Positions 49,790 through 62,600 of a DNA stretch of 64,000 nt are shown piece by piece. The position numbers and the translations under genes are program-made. The stretch's first letter is position 1. Every line of letters begins with the position of its first letter. The notes below the pieces were generated by a model that searched no databases, was not told the DNA's origin, and saw only the letters and a program-made list of their open reading frames with translations. This DNA comes from Monodelphis domestica (Eukaryota; Chordata; Mammalia; Didelphimorphia; Didelphidae): positions 191,904,834 to 191,968,833 of the forward strand of contig NC_077231.1 in assembly GCF_027887165.1 (NCBI RefSeq). Reading direction: 5' to 3'.

Positions 49790-51420
49790 TCTGATATTAT
49801 TATATATATTATTATTCTGGTTATGCTTACATCACATTGCATCAGTTCATACAATTCTTTACATGTATCTTTAATATCATTTGTGTCTTCATTCCTTTCT
49901 CTACAATAGTATTCCATAATATTAATATGCCATAATTTGTCTAAACATTCCTCAATTACTTGGCACCTAAAGTTTATTTTTTTTTTGCCACTACAAAAAA
50001 AGAGATGCTACAAATATTTTTGTACATATAAAATCCCTTTCAGGTATAGACTAAGTGGTGGTATCACTGGTTCGGACATGCACTCAAGTAATTTTTTGTA
50101 TATAATTCCAAATTGCTGAATCAATGTGTCTATTTTTGACAGGCCATTCAAGGTTTGTAATTTGCCATTTTTGTCATCTTTATCAATTGAAGAAGGTGAA
50201 GTAGAACCTCAGAATCACTTTATTTGAAGTTCTCAAATTGTTTTTCTAAATAGTGATTTAGAGCATTTTTATATGCCTATAAATGGCCTTGATTTCATCT
50301 CTTTTTTTTTTAAACCCTTACCTTACATCTTAGAATCAATACTGTGCATTTGTTCTAAGGCAGAAGACTGGTAAGGGCTAGGCAGGGGAAGTTATGTGAC
50401 TTGCCCAGGGTCACACAGGTAAGATGTAGCTGAGGCTAGATTTCAACCTAGGACCTCCAATCTCTAGACCTGGCTCTCAATCCACTGAGCCACCAGTTAC
50501 CCCCTTGATTTCCTCTCTTGATAGTTGGTTGCTCATGTCTTAGACCATCAATCAAGAAATGGTTCTTAAAAAAAAAAGAAGAAATTCCACCAGTTCCTCA
50601 CATATCTTGGAAAGTATTGGAAAAAATTATTGGAAATATTTTTAACAATTAATTTTCCATTTTTAATCTAAGCTTTATTTGTTTAAGCAACAACTGTATT
50701 TTTATGTCATCAAGATCATCTGTTTTCTCTTCTGTGAATGTCTCAGTTCCTTGGTTGGTCATGAATCATCCCTCCTCCCATTTTCCTTCAATAGTTTAAA
50801 AGATGTGACTGTATCTAAATCATCTATCCATTTGAAGCTCATCTCTGGATCTACTGTGACATTAGTAAAAAATCTAATTTCTTCTATTATTGGAAAATAT
50901 TCAAAAATTCCCTAAAATACATAATTCTGAGTTTAAATTTTAGATTTTTTAAAATTACCATTTTAATGAAAGATCCATTTACTTTTATATTTTCTAGTGT
51001 TTTTGGTTAGCAATATGTATTGTAATTCATCAAAAATATTTTCTATATTTATTGGTCATGATATTTCTGTTACTCTTGTTATAATTAAGGCTAAATTTAC
51101 AGTTCTATTGATATTTAACTAAGCCCATATTTCTGGAATGTCTAACATTTTCAAAATATAACATCATTTGTAGCCTCTTTGCTAATATATTAGTCTCTAG
51201 CTGATTGTTAATATTATTTAGCATAACTTTATTTGATTATTATAGGCACCTAATGTGTGTAATTTTTCTGGTTCTCTGCATTTGTTTGTGAGACATGATC
51301 AATTTTTGTAAAGGTAGCATGCATAGCTGAAAAATATGTACACTTCTCTTCTGTCCTCATTCAACAGTAATTAGAGATTTTTCACATCTAGTTTTTCTAG
51401 AATTCTATTCAACCATAGAA
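49790..51420 (-). repeat. Old LINE-1, diverged, split by a SINE
   Basis: TTTTTGCCACTACAAAAAAA, GCTACAAATATTTTTGTACA and TAGACTAAGTGGTGGTATCA are reversed L1 end blocks. ATCCATTTGAAGCTCATCTC and later blocks fit reversed L1 ORF2. Very decayed; the extent is approximate. Confidence 0.5.
50288..50519 (-). repeat. SINE type B with target-site duplication
   Basis: Reversed type B flanked by CTTGATTTCATCTCTT and CTTGATTTCCTCTCTT, a 16-bp duplication with one mismatch. It is younger than the LINE-1 it splits. Confidence 0.92.
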
Positions 51421-51489
51421 GAAAGACTATGAGGAGCAGTCATAACTTAAACTTCACTTTCATCTAAACTTGTCAGAAGGTAGAACACA

Positions 51490-51590
51490 TATATGCCAAT
51501 AAAGTGGTTTTCCTAAAACTCAGGTCTGATCAAGTCACCTCTTACCTAAATAAACTCCAGTGACTTCCTATTGTCATCAGGAGTGGTTTG
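51490..51590 (+). repeat. LINE-2 fragment
   Basis: AGGTCTGATCAAGTCACCTC and AACTCCAGTGACTTCCTATT. Confidence 0.65.
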
Positions 51591-51859
51591 GCAATGCAAA
51601 TGACTTGGTATGACATGGTGATTTGTTGGGCATGGAATTCAGGATATTAGGTCCTAACCTGCCTCCAATAAACTCTTTTAGCACTTCGCTATACCACTGG
51701 CATTTTGATTTCTGAAGTAAATGTATTTGTCTCTGAATTTGCCGCAAGAATCAGTGAAGATATGAGCAAAATTAGCTATAGGAAACAAAGAACAACTACT
51801 ACTCATTTACCTTCCTTTTTGTCTTCACCACTTATATATCTTAAAACTTTTGGTTTTAA

Positions 51860-52500
51860 GTGAAAAGAAAATAAGCAAGGAAGAATGAGGAAAGGGTCAA
51901 GGTTTCAAATTTGAGTACCTGAAAGAAAGGTGATGCTAACTGAAAGAAACAATGTAGGTTAGGAAGATAGCTTAGAGTGAAATGATCAATTTTAGTTATA
52001 TTGAGTTTAATGTGAAAGTAGTGTTGCTGTTTTAAAAGACATTTGACAAGCAGACTGGAATTGGGACAGGAATTAGTATTGGAGATACACATAACATCAA
52101 TTAATGACAGTCAGATCAAAGAAGTGACAACTAAGATGAAATTTTAAAAGCAAAAGACCTAGGAAAGAACTTTGGGAGACAACAGGAGCAAGTGGGTAGG
52201 ACGAAGGAAGAGAAGCTATTAAAAGAGAGTGATTCAGGTTATAGGAGAAAAACTAGGTTAGGGTAAACATGGAAGGCACAGAAGAAGAAAATGCCAATAT
52301 GGGGTGGGGAAGTGTCAAATGCTATAGGGGTCTAAAGGGATAAAAACTGTGGAGTTTGGTGGGGAAAAACGCAAAGATTAGTCAATGACATGGTCACATT
52401 CCAAAAAAACAGCTTCAGTAGAACAGAAGAGACAAATCAAGATCATGAGGAGTCATAGAATATGTGGGTAGTGAGGAAAGGAGGTTGGAGACTTAACAAT
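51860..52500 (-). repeat. LINE-2 fragment
   Basis: Reversed L2: ATTTTAGTTATATTGAGTTT, AGACATTTGACAAGCAGACT, AAGTGTCAAATGCTATAGGG, GATTAGTCAATGACATGGTC. Confidence 0.65.
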
Positions 52501-52674
52501 TTAAAATAATATGTTTACAGTATATTTTAAGATTCACAAAGACCCAAAGAGATTTCCTCAGAAACAATCTCTGAGATAGGTAGTTCAGATTTGAAAACAA
52601 TAACACAAAAACCTGTCCCCAAACTGAATGGAAGTCATCAAGATATGCCATTATTTAACATCAAGAAATTACTC

Positions 52675-53185
52675 TTCTCTACTATTGTGCTAAAAAGGAA
52701 TAATGAACTGGAGGAATTCCATGTGAAATGGAAAGACCTCCAGGAATTGATGATGAGCAAAAGAAGCAGAACCAGGAGAACATTATACACAGAGATGGAT
52801 ACACTGTGGCACAATCATTTGTAATGAACTTCTCTACTAGCAGTAATGCAATGATCCAGGACAATTCTGAGGGACTTGTGAGAAAAAAACTCTATCCACA
52901 TTCAGAGGAAAAACTATGGGAGTAGAAACACAGAAGAAAAACAACTGCTTGATCACATGGGTCGAGGGGAATATGATTGGGGGTATAGACTCTAAATGAT
53001 CACCTTAGTGCAAATATCAATAATATGGAAATAGGTCTTGATCAATGACACATGTAAACCCCAGTGGAATTGAGTGTTGGCTACAGGAGGGGAGTGGAAG
53101 GAGAGGAGGGAAAGAATATGAATCATGTAATAATGGAAATTTTTTCTTAATTAATCAATTAAATAAAATTTTTTTAAATGTAATT
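52675..53185 (+). repeat. LINE-1 3' end
   Basis: Same 3'UTR as the intronic LINE-1: GGAATAATGAACTGGAGGAA, AAGCAGAACCAGGAGAACAT, CTCTACTAGCAGTAATGC, AACAACTGCTTGATCACATG, then a TTAAATAAAATTTTTTT tail. Confidence 0.85.
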
Positions 53186-53189
53186 TGGA

Positions 53190-55645
53190 AAAAATACAAA
53201 GAAAAAAGAAATTACCCTTCAATTCACCTATCTCCTTAAAGATCCAAATGAAAACCCCACTGCCAAATTACTCACAAATAACCTCTGAAATAAATAGATG
53301 TATAAAATGACCCTCAGTCCTGTGGTCCTTTTTCCTTCAGCAGTGATGGTGGCAGAGAGTGGACAGAGGGTTCTTTAGTCCAACAAATTATATGATTTTT
53401 AAAGAAACTATAAAAGTTAACTTAGTTGTGCTCTTCTGAAGAGATAGTATAAATAATAAAAATACAAGTACTTGGCAGAAGAGATATATATAGTGAAATT
53501 GTGGGCTGCATGTCAGCATTTCTTTTCCCTTGGTAATTTGCTCTCCAGAAGCTGTCAGCAGTGTTCTGTCATGAAATCAGGAAATGTGCCTTCAATCAGT
53601 CAAGTATTTAGTGTCTGTTATGTGTCAGACACTGTACTAGACTAGGCACTGGGTTTCTGGCAATATATTTATCATAACAAAATGTCAATCTATCAAAAGA
53701 GTTTGGAAGGTCCCAATACTTTATTTCAAAGGGAATGCTGAATCTTATTAAACACTGCATTGGATAACAAAGGGCAACATCACTTTCCTCTAGGAATTTT
53801 AGAACTATACATGCTTTCATTACAGTGTTTTGATAGGTAAAGAAATCAAATTAGTTCTAGAACAGAATTCTCCATCTACCTCCTTATTAAACTTTTACTT
53901 CAAAAGAGTGGCTCTTTTTACAACTTAGAAATTGAATCCCCCCCCCCATTCTACTCCAATATCCCCTGGTTAATATTTTACCATTCTTCCATATAATTGG
54001 GGTTGGAGAAATAGTATTCTAGGAATCCTAGGAAATTCTCCCAAACTACAGGGCTTCTGGATTGGCATCTAGTGATAGCATTCCACTAAAAATTCTGTAT
54101 TCCAGCTCTCATTTAGAAGAGCTACATTAATGAATAATTTTTCATTTTTCCACTTTACTTATGTATTTTATTAATCACAATCCAAACCAAATACTTTTTA
54201 TCAAAACTCTTGCAGAAATTCTTTTACTCAATCAATTCAATATTTTGGAGTAATAAAGAGAACTCATATCTTTTTTAAATTTCAAAGACATTTATTTTCA
54301 ATTCAAAGTACAACCTCATATCTTTACATACTCCTTTTATGCGAATTGTCTCTTGAAACAAAAGTCCCAACAACAAATGGAACTCTTTTTCTTTAAAAAA
54401 AAAAAAGGAGCATTCTAGATCTTGGAAAATCCAAGTGATCCACTAAAAAGTTTTAAAATCAGTACTTTTATTAATTTTTGAGAGGGCAGATATCTCATGA
54501 TATTCATACCTATAGTTCAGAAGAGAAAGAAAACATCTTTACCAAGGGAAAGGGGATATCAATAAGCTGCTGTCCTTTAACTCAGGAATAAAGGAACTTA
54601 ATTTTTCTTTTGAAAGCAAGCTTCATTGAGGGATATGGCTTTAAAAATTCCAAATCATGACAGGCATCACTTCCCTTAAAAATAATGATATATCTAACCT
54701 AAAATATGTATAGAGAAAATTGATTAAAATGCAACTATACTAAATACTAAAGTGAGTATATAAATTCTGAAAACTAAACTAGTAATCTAAAAGGTTAACT
54801 TTACTTTTTTTAATCTAGGCCAAATTGGTCTATTAAACAAACCATTCTTTCTCCATTCATTTACCATTTAATTTCTTTCTCCATATTTATCTCTAATTTT
54901 CCATCCAAGCAACCTTAGGTGTTTATCTTTTTGATGAGAAATGAACTTCCACAAATCCTAAGAAACATTCCATCACAGGATAAAAAGTGAAGAGGTTACA
55001 CTTCTCAACCAATTAACAAGCAATTCCATACACCATCAATGTAAGCCTGATCCAGAGCTTAGAACTGAGCAAAGGCCTCTTCTTAAAATTAATGCACAGC
55101 ATTAAGAGAAAGAAAAATGTGTTTTAATAGAAATTAAAATAATGTATCTCATCATAGCAAGCATTGAGAATGAAAGGGATATGAGAAATCACAAAATGAG
55201 AACTTCAATTTCTTGGCTGGCTGGAATTGTCCATCTTAGAGAGCTTTCTTTAATGTATCTTTATTCTATTGTGGATAATCGGTGGATTCTAAATATTAAT
55301 AGTTGCATTACAAATCATACTAAACAGAGAATTGGGCATAATGAAACATCCCAGGGGCAGATACAATAGAGGAAAAGGAAGAGTTGAGATGAGAAACCAT
55401 GAGACATGAATTTTAGCATGAGCTCTTCCTCTAAACTGTTGTGTGAATTTGAGAACTCTCCTGACTTCCTCTGAATATGTCTCCTCAGTTACACCACAAT
55501 AAGAGATGTTTATAGCGAGAATATAAATCTTTTAGTGGAATATATAAAAGTTTTATAGATAGGTAATCTAAAGCCAATTCAGTTGACTTGAAAAATATAA
55601 TATGATTTTTAGATTGTCTCCATTTTGCTTAGTCTAACAACCCAG
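53190..55645. other. Intergenic AT-rich stretch, little recognised
   Basis: Apart from the L2 scrap at 53590 and homopolymer runs (C near 53938, A near 54397), no gene or named repeat seen. It may include the AASS transcript end; a reversed AATAAA lies at 55260-55265 but is unsupported. Confidence 0.35.
53590..53650 (-). repeat. LINE-2 terminal scrap
   Basis: GTCTGTTATGTGTCAGACAC and ACTAGGCACTGGG. Confidence 0.5.
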
Positions 55646-55648
55646 GAA

Positions 55649-56120
55649 TGTATACACCCCCACTACACTGGCATGTGCTAGCAAGTGACAAATCAGAAAC
55701 AATTTATTGTCCCCTGGGCTGTCCTAAGCCAAGCTTGAGCCACTATTGGCACATGTGAGACACAGGAAGTCATGTAGAGAACTGTTTTTGAAGTTCTTGT
55801 CACTTCCTGTGAGGAGGCCTGGGCACCAATTGACCCTGGAACTGGAGCCTGGAGGAGTTCCCTCAGACAGCTTCCTTGAGAAAGTCATGTGGTGAGTGAT
55901 AAGACTGACTGACCTTTCCCTTGGCTCTCTGGGGAGGCCCCTTGGGCAAGACCTTGAACTCCTGCCTGGCTCAGCCTGAGCTGGAGCAGTTTAAATTAAC
56001 TCTTTTTCCTCTCTCTCTCTCTCTTAATTTCTTCCTCCTGTTGTAAATAAATCACCATAAAATTCCATTCGGCCTTGAGTGCTTCATTGGGATTTAAGAA
56101 ATTAAATCCCTAGTGACCAA
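55649..56120 (+). mobile_element. Solo retroviral LTR fossil
   Basis: Starts TGTATACACCCCC. It has CACTTCCTGTGAGG and ACAGGAAGTCATG boxes, a CTCTCTCTCTC run, GTTGTAAATAAATCACC as its poly(A) signal, and ends ...CCTAGTGACCAATTACA. No internal region is attached. It resembles the LTR at 37535-38178 at both its GGAAGT boxes and its end. Lies 450 nt beyond the AASS stop, facing it. Edges approximate. Confidence 0.6.
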
Positions 56121-56575
56121 TTACATTTATATTATTCAGTCTCAACCCAAAATTTACCCTTTACAATAAAATTATGGTTGCAAACAGGAAAAATGTTCTG
56201 GCTAGAACCCCCCAAGTGGAAAAATATATGCTCATATACCTGGAGAAATTAATTCCTAAAAGATTCAGCAAAAATGTACAATAAATTAATGAAGATCTAT
56301 TTTATCTTCACTTTTATATATACAGAAGAAGGAATCCATGGTTAAAAAAACATTATAGTCTCTAACAATTAGTGAAATTTCATGTATCAAAGAATTAGCA
56401 TGAAAAATAGAATTGTATTTTCACAAAAATTATTCCTTTCACTCAATCAAAAATATGTTATTGTATATGATAGCATAAAAAAGTACATTGGGAAGTATGC
56501 TTATAGCACAAAGGTTTTGGATTCTTTGGCAAGTTTTTTTTTTCCTGGTAGATTTAATTATATGGTTATTCCCAA

Positions 56576-56694
56576 TTACTGCTTGATGGTGCTTTGAACT
56601 GTGTATATAATGCCTTCTGCTTTAATACGCTCCAGTATTGGTCCATAGATCTCCTTTGTAAAGGGCCCAATTAGGCCTTTTGCTTTAATTTCAC
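56576..56694 (-). CDS. AASS: AASS last coding exon
   Basis: 119 nt encoding (G)[18 protein letters not shown] to YTVQSTIKQ and TAA. Acceptor TTTCAG. The start of the 3'UTR follows at lower coordinates, but no convincing AATAAA lies close downstream on the - strand, so the transcript end is not placed. Confidence 0.95.
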
Positions 56695-59600
56695 CTGAAA
56701 GAAAAAAAATGTATGATTAGTATTTGGGGAACTAGGACAAAAATCCTTATATATAAAAGCACCTTTCTGTTAAAACTCAAAGTTGATGAATTATTGGAGA
56801 CCTAGTAATTAAGAAGTTGTTTCAATATTTTCTAGGAAATTCTACAGTGGGAAAATAAATACTGGGACTTTCAGGGTGATTAATTTCAAACAATAGGAGC
56901 TTTTAGCAAGACCTATCCATGTTACTAGGCAGTACAGTGGAGAGAAAAAAAGTCAGCAACTGACAGGATCACTCACTCCCTGATCAATCTGAATTATTCC
57001 TCAAAACAATCTATACAGAAAAAGGAATAAAGGAGTCAAGGAAACAAGCATTTATTAAGCACCTACTATGTGATAGGCACTGTCACTTTCCAAATGATTT
57101 TAAGTGACTCAATATATTATTAAGTGATCATCTATTTGAATAGCTATGGGGTGGGGATGGGGGGAAGAATCAATTTTATTTTATTTTCACTAAGTTTAAC
57201 AAAACATTTTTGATGACTTTATTCGTGATTACTTCTTTGCCATATTCCATCAGTGGTCACCTACACAATTGGTGCATCCTTGTCATATCCTTATTGGTGT
57301 ATTATTTTGTAATTCTCTCTAGAGTTTGTTTCCTTTTGAGGACCTTATTGGGAGACAAGGAACATATTTTCAGTTTCTTAGGTATCCTAGGGAGTCTGCA
57401 TAGTATGTGGTAAAGAGGGATGAACACAAGATATAGAATCAGAAGACAAGAGTTCTCTTCTGATATTGTCCATTGGCAAATAATTCCACCTTTTAAGATT
57501 GTTTCCTTAGCAATAAAGACAAATAAACAATGCACTACCTAAGTGTACAGATAGGTTATGGAAAAAGCTTTGTAAATCTTAAAGGATTATATAAGTGAGG
57601 TAATGTAATTAGATATTAAATTCATGATTGTTTAACAAGTTGAATGATCTTGTACAGGGGAATGAAAAGGTATTTGAAATATTTGAAGGTTTAAATGCAT
57701 TTTATTGATATCTTTTGTTTTTACATCATCTGCCATACCCTCTTCTCTCCTTTTTTAAAATTAAACAAAGGAAAATAGGCTTCATAACAATATATAAAGG
57801 GGACTTTCTAATCACTAATCTCCAGAGCTGATAAAGCAAGTAACTACTAAAAAAGGCATCTAATATTGTATAATTCTTGGTTCCTCTGAAGTTCCTCAGT
57901 GATTTGAATGTATAACTTTGGTGTTCTACTTGGTAAATAATGGGCAGGTGCACAGTAAATGAGTAGCAAAATACAGTTGCTGCCCCCCACCAAAGGTAGG
58001 TCACATCTGATTCCAGCATACAAATACAACTTACCATCCAGTATCATTTTGGCAGCCATGGCTGCTGGCAGACCAACCGTCTTAGCCATGGCTGAAAATC
58101 CATTGACCTCACCATATACCACAAGATCAATATTTTTGTGTTCTAGATGACCAGAAGGATGCCGTATTCCAAAACTGTCTCTCATTACAATCATATCTTT
58201 TTCTCCAGGACCTTAAAAACAAAAGGAAATGGCATTCAAATCTTCCATACTTTTCCTTTCAGAATTTTGACATTTTTCTAAGTGACTTGTTGACCAGTTT
58301 GACTTTTGTTCCCTTTGCTTACTGAAACTTTGTGTCTCAACAAACATTAATATTGTTCTTTTAGCACAATAAGAAAGTGAAAACTGAGCAGAAACCTAAT
58401 CTTCCATCAATATGACTTTATCCAGAGGAGACAATCAGTTCAATGTCATCACAGCATGACCACAGATTCAGTAGGCTTTTATTACAGTCTTTTGGATGTC
58501 TCCCCAAGACTTATCTTCAATTAATGATTGACCCAAACCATAAAATTACATGTATTTACTTCATATTTATGTATCTGTGTACATGTTGTATTTTCCTCTC
58601 CCCAACAGAAATTAAACTCAAGGACGTAGAATGTTTCATTTTTAATTTTTTATCCTTAGCACCTAGCATAGTGCTGACATTTAACAGGAATTTAATAAAT
58701 ACTTCTTATTGCTGAATGTATGGAAATTCCAGATTCATTTAAACCCTTTTAAGAAAGACTTACTAAGGGGCAGTTAGGGGGCTCAGTGGCTTGAGTGCCA
58801 TGCCTAGCAATGGAAGGTACTGGGTTCAATTCTGAGTTCTTCCCAGCTGTATGGCCCTGGGCATGTCACTTAACCCCCACTGCCTAGCTCTTACCACTCT
58901 TCTGCCTTGGAACCAATACACAGTATTGATTCTAAGAAGAAATGTAACAGTTAAAAAAAAAAGAAAAAAAGTTCTTACCTAAGGCAAGAATCTCCCCTAT
59001 GATATCTCCAAGTACAGGTCCAGCCTTGTATACATCCCATCACAGGGAGCTCCCTGCCTCATAAAGGTCATTCTATTTTTGTTGTTGTTCATTAGTTTTA
59101 GTTGTTCCCAACTCTTTGTGATCCTATTTGGGGTTTTCTTGTCAAAAATACTGGAGTGGTTTACCATTTCCTTCTCCAGTTCATTTTACAAATAAAGAAA
59201 CTAAGGCAAAAAAAGGAACTTTTGTCCAGGATTACATAGCTAAAAAGTATCTGAGGCCAGATTTGAACTCAGGTACTCTATCCACTGTGCCCATTTTCAG
59301 GAAGCTAGATTTAGGAAATTCTTCCTTATACTGCAAAGAAATGCCTCCTTATCACTTGGACCTGTTGGTCTTGAACCTGTCCTTTGGAGTTAAATGGAAT
59401 AAATCAAATCCCTCTTTCCCAACACAAATTTCCCTATGTTTAAAAGCAGTTATTCCACTGAACTCTCTTTTCTGAACTAAACAAAACCAATTTATTCAAT
59501 TTATATGAAATGACTCTGAAGACCTTTTTAATTCCAAATGCTCTCTTCTGGATATGATCCAGCTCATCGATGTCTCCTCTTAAAATGAAGTGCTCAGAAC

Positions 59601-62600
59601 TGAACAAAGTAGTCTAGATATTGTCTGTCCAGTGCTGAGTACAACAGGATTATCAATTGCATTGTTCTAGGCATGCATTTGATATCACAAATTGCAACTC
59701 CATATTTCTACTTTCTTTTCCTTTGTAAAAATAACTCGAGTCTCTTTCCCCTTTATTTATTCCCTCATTCCTCCTGCTTTGGTCCAACCTTAAAATCCGA
59801 TCTCTAATCTTTGTAACTTTCATAGTCTCACCCATTAAGCCCACCTTTAATGGGCCCACTAACCATTGTCCTATATCTCTTCTGTTCTTTATGGCTAAAC
59901 TCTTTGAAAAGGTTTTCCACAAGACTTACCTAATTTTCTCTCCTCTTATTCACTTCTAAACCACTTACAATCCAACTTCCTACCTCATCCTTTCCCTGAA
60001 ATATTCTCCAAAATTACCAGTTATTGCTTAATTGCCAAATGCAATGACCTTTTCTCAGTCATTCTTCTTGACCTCTCTATAACCTCTCTTGGTTTTCTGA
60101 TTCTCCTCCTATTTATCAAATTGCTCTTTCTAAGTTTTCTTTGCTGGGTCTTCATCCAGATAACACCCTCTAATCATAAGTGTCCCACAGGTTCTGTCCT
60201 GGGTCCTCTTCTCTTCTCCCTCTATATTTCTTCACTTAGTCCCATGGATTTAATCACATATCTAGGCTGATGATTCTCAAATCCACCTATCCTGACCCAA
60301 TCTCTTTGCTGACGTCCAGTATCCATCTCTATCTCTCTTTCAGACATCTTGAACTGGAGTCCAGTGAACAACTTAAACTCAAATGTCGAAAACAGAACTC
60401 ATTATCTTTTCCCCAGATCCTCCTCCTCACTTCTTTATTACTGCCAAAGGCAACACTGTCCTCCAGTCCTGCAAGCTCACAACCTAGCTGCCATCCTCAA
60501 TTCCTCTCTTTCACCCCATCCCCATATCTAATCTGTTACCAAGAACTGTTGAGTTCACGTTTGCAATATCTCTCAAATACATTTCCTTTTCTCCTCTGAT
60601 AGTGCCACTATCTTGAACAGATCCTCATCACTCATTCTTGGACTATTGAAATAATCTGTTTATTTGTGAGTATGACTCCCTCAAAGGTCTCCCAACACCA
60701 ATCCACCACCCCCCCATTTAGCTACTAAAGTGATTTTCATAAAGTGCAGATCCAATCATATCACCATCCCTCCTCAATAGATCTTAGTGGCTCCCTACCA
60801 CCTCCAGTATAAAATTCAAAATTCTCTGTTTGGCATTTGAGGCCCTTCTTCACCTCCCCCCACTTCTCCCACTTTCTAGTCTTCTTATACCTTACTCCCC
60901 ACAACGTAGACTTCAACATAGTGACACTGCCCTTTGTGTTGCTCCACAAACAATAGACTTCATCCTTCATCTCTAGGTATTTTCTCTGGCTGTCCCCCAT
61001 GCCTGGCATGCTCTCCTTCCATATATCTGCTTCCTGACTTCCCTGACCTCTTTTGGGTCCCAAGTAAAACCCTGTCTTCTACAAGAAGCCTTTACTAATA
61101 CTTCTTAATTATAGTGCCTTCCTTCTGTTAATTATTTCCTATTTATCCTGTAAATTGTTTGTGCACATTTATTTCCTTGTCTCCCTCATTAGATGTTGAG
61201 CTCCTTGAGGGTGAAATGATCTTTTTTGCCTCTTTTAGTATTTCCAGTGCTTAGCACAGTGCCTGACAGATAGTAGGTACTTAATAAATGTTTATTTACT
61301 GACACAGGTCCTACATTTATAAATGTGTAGGAAACATGATATTGCATACCATAGGAAAGTTTCATCACCAAATGTTTAGAGAAGGCATCCACTAGAGACC
61401 CCGCTCTGGGGACTTGTTCATCTCCAAATAAACCAAACCTGTGCAAAAAGAAAGAAAGCTACTTCAGTTCAGTTCCAAAATCAGATCTCCTAGTAAGATA
61501 CCTCTAATAACAACAACAGATACTTTTAAAAGTTCTTTTCGAGACAGTATAGTTTCATGGGTAGAGCCAGCCTTGAAACCAGCAGTACCTGGGCTTAAAT
61601 TTCTTCTATGACACACAGAGGGCAGTTTGCTGAGCCTGGAATCATGAAAACCTGAGTTCAAATCCAACCTCAGACACTTCCTACCTATGAAACCTTGAGC
61701 AAGTCACTTAACCATTCATGCAGATTGTCTCATCTGTAAAATGAGCTGGAGAAGAAAATGCCTAATGCCTCTATAATCTTTGCCAAGAAAATCCCAAAAG
61801 GGGTCAGAAAGAGTCAGATATGACCAAACTGAAAAACGAATGGCACATCATGGCTGGGCCATTCTGAGCAACTCACTTATTCTCTTAGTGGTCCAGGGAC
61901 TCTCTAAGCCTATGATTTTTAGTATGGTTGCCAATATTCATTTGGTAAGGGGAATTCCCTCACCAATGAAATCCTATAAACAGAATGCCTTGAGATTTGC
62001 AAAGTGATTTACATAAATTGTTGCCTTTGGTTTTCACAACACTGTGTGAGGCGATGTTAATTGCTTCATTTTACCAATGAGGAAGTTGAAGCTTAAAAAG
62101 TCAAGTGAAATGCTTTGCCAAGGTGACAAGCTAGTAAATGTCAAAATCAGGACACAAGCCCATTGGTTCCCAAGTGTGGCACTCTGTCCACAATGTCATT
62201 GTTCAGTCATTTCAGTCGTGTCTGATTCTTCATGTCATACCACCTCTCAATTCCACCCAATTGGAGAATGTTGGACCAGACGAGCTGATTTTTACATTGA
62301 GTGGTCAAAGTCCCAGGGTGATGATACTTTTATTTTATTTTTTTTAAACCCTTACCTTCCATCTTGGAATCAATACTGAGTATTGGTTCCAAGGCAGAAG
62401 AGTGGTAAGGGATAGGCAATGGAGGGGTAAGTGATTGCCCAGCATCACACAGCTGAGAAGAGTCTGAGGCCAGGTTTGAACCCAGGACCTCCTGTCTCTA
62501 GGCCTGACTCTCAATCCACTGACCCAGCTGCCCCTGCGATGATACTTTTAAATAAGCTTTGCCACAATGAAGAAATCAGTTTTGTTTGGTTTAGTTGGGT

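Noticed and set aside
55260-55265. Reversed AATAAA as the AASS poly(A) signal
   Set aside because: It lies 1.3 kb past the stop and beyond an LTR; without transcript data it is only one of several chance hexamers.
60270-60599. 109-codon open frame on the + strand in an AASS intron
   Set aside because: Lies within the LINE-2 at 59710-61310 and is not in the L2 protein frame.
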